Shown: in pieces, positions 5,543-5,639 of the stretch
How positions within the stretch are numbered: the first letter of the stretch is position 1
Layout: each line of letters begins with the position of its first letter
The notes under the pieces: model-generated
Told to the model about the DNA's origin: nothing
The model's input: the letters and a program-made list of their open reading frames with translations, nothing else
Databases searched by the model: none
DNA from: Sulfidibacterium sp046706345
GTDB lineage: Bacteria; Bacteroidota; Bacteroidia; Bacteroidales; F082
DNA: 5,639 nucleotides
Assembly: GCA_046706345.1 (NCBI GenBank)
Contig: JBJKPL010000131.1
Span: 1-5,639, forward strand
Direction of reading: 5' to 3'
Translations under genes and position numbers: made by a program

Positions 5543-5639
5543 TACGTGAAGCCATTGTGCTGGCCGGCGGGTTCGGTACCCGTTTGCGAAGTGTTGTCCA
5601 CGAAGCTCCCAAGTCTATGGCGCGGGTGCTGGGAAGACC
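5539..5639 (+). CDS. hddC: D-glycero-alpha-D-manno-heptose 1-phosphate guanylyltransferase, N-terminal part
   Basis: Only the first 33 complete codons are in the window; the gene runs off the right end. The start encodes a sugar-nucleotidyltransferase signature, AIVLAGGFGTRLRS (5-18), where the glycine-rich loop binds the nucleoside triphosphate, followed by PKSMARVLGR (24-33). HddC joins GTP and D-glycero-alpha-D-manno-heptose 1-phosphate to give the GDP-sugar. The call rests on this short stretch plus its place directly after gmhA in an ATGA overlap. Other nucleotidyltransferases start in the same way, so the heptose specificity comes from context. At the second signature most relatives have PKPMAPV; here two prolines are replaced by Ser and Arg. 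Confidence 0.8.
   Translation, partial: MIREAIVLAGGFGTRLRSVVHEAPKSMARVLGR

Overview
The window looks like a chromosomal segment from a member of the Bacteroidota, probably Bacteroidales-like. The clues are promoter-like sites of the TAnnTTTG type upstream of both RNA genes, a DUF4199 membrane protein next to a family 2 glycosyltransferase (a pairing I recall from this phylum), few Shine-Dalgarno sites, and AT-rich intergenic DNA between genes of moderate GC.

Left part, minus strand (about 1-1262). Reading right to left there is a small SRP RNA gene (ffs) with its own promoter and T-tract, a 182-bp gap that carries a helically phased 11-bp repeat array, a YciO/YrdC-family gene, then a tRNA-Lys(TTT) with its own promoter and a strong intrinsic terminator. 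Beyond that terminator the first ~120 bases carry GTACCCC repeats and an inverted repeat, but no gene that I can support.

Right part, plus strand (1308-5639, running off the end). Six tightly packed co-directional genes form one probable operon: a DUF4199 membrane protein, a GT2 polyprenyl-phosphate glycosyltransferase with two C-terminal membrane helices, a GT4 glycosyltransferase, and then hddA, gmhA and the start of hddC. Spacings run from 13 nt to overlaps of 17 and 4 nt. GmhA converts sedoheptulose 7-phosphate to D-glycero-D-manno-heptose 7-phosphate, HddA phosphorylates C1, and HddC activates the sugar with GTP after a phosphatase (GmhB) removes the 7-phosphate. The product would be GDP-D-glycero-alpha-D-manno-heptose. 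GmhB is not in the window and would be expected just past the right edge.

The simplest reading is that the operon makes a GDP-activated heptose and, through the GT2 and GT4 enzymes, attaches it (or another sugar) to a lipid carrier and a surface glycan. The glycan itself cannot be named from this window. The most unusual non-coding signals are the five-unit, 11-bp phased TGAC array at 1060-1114 and a perfect 15-bp palindrome directly before the first operon start codon (1292-1306). I see no CRISPR array, transposase or insertion sequence.
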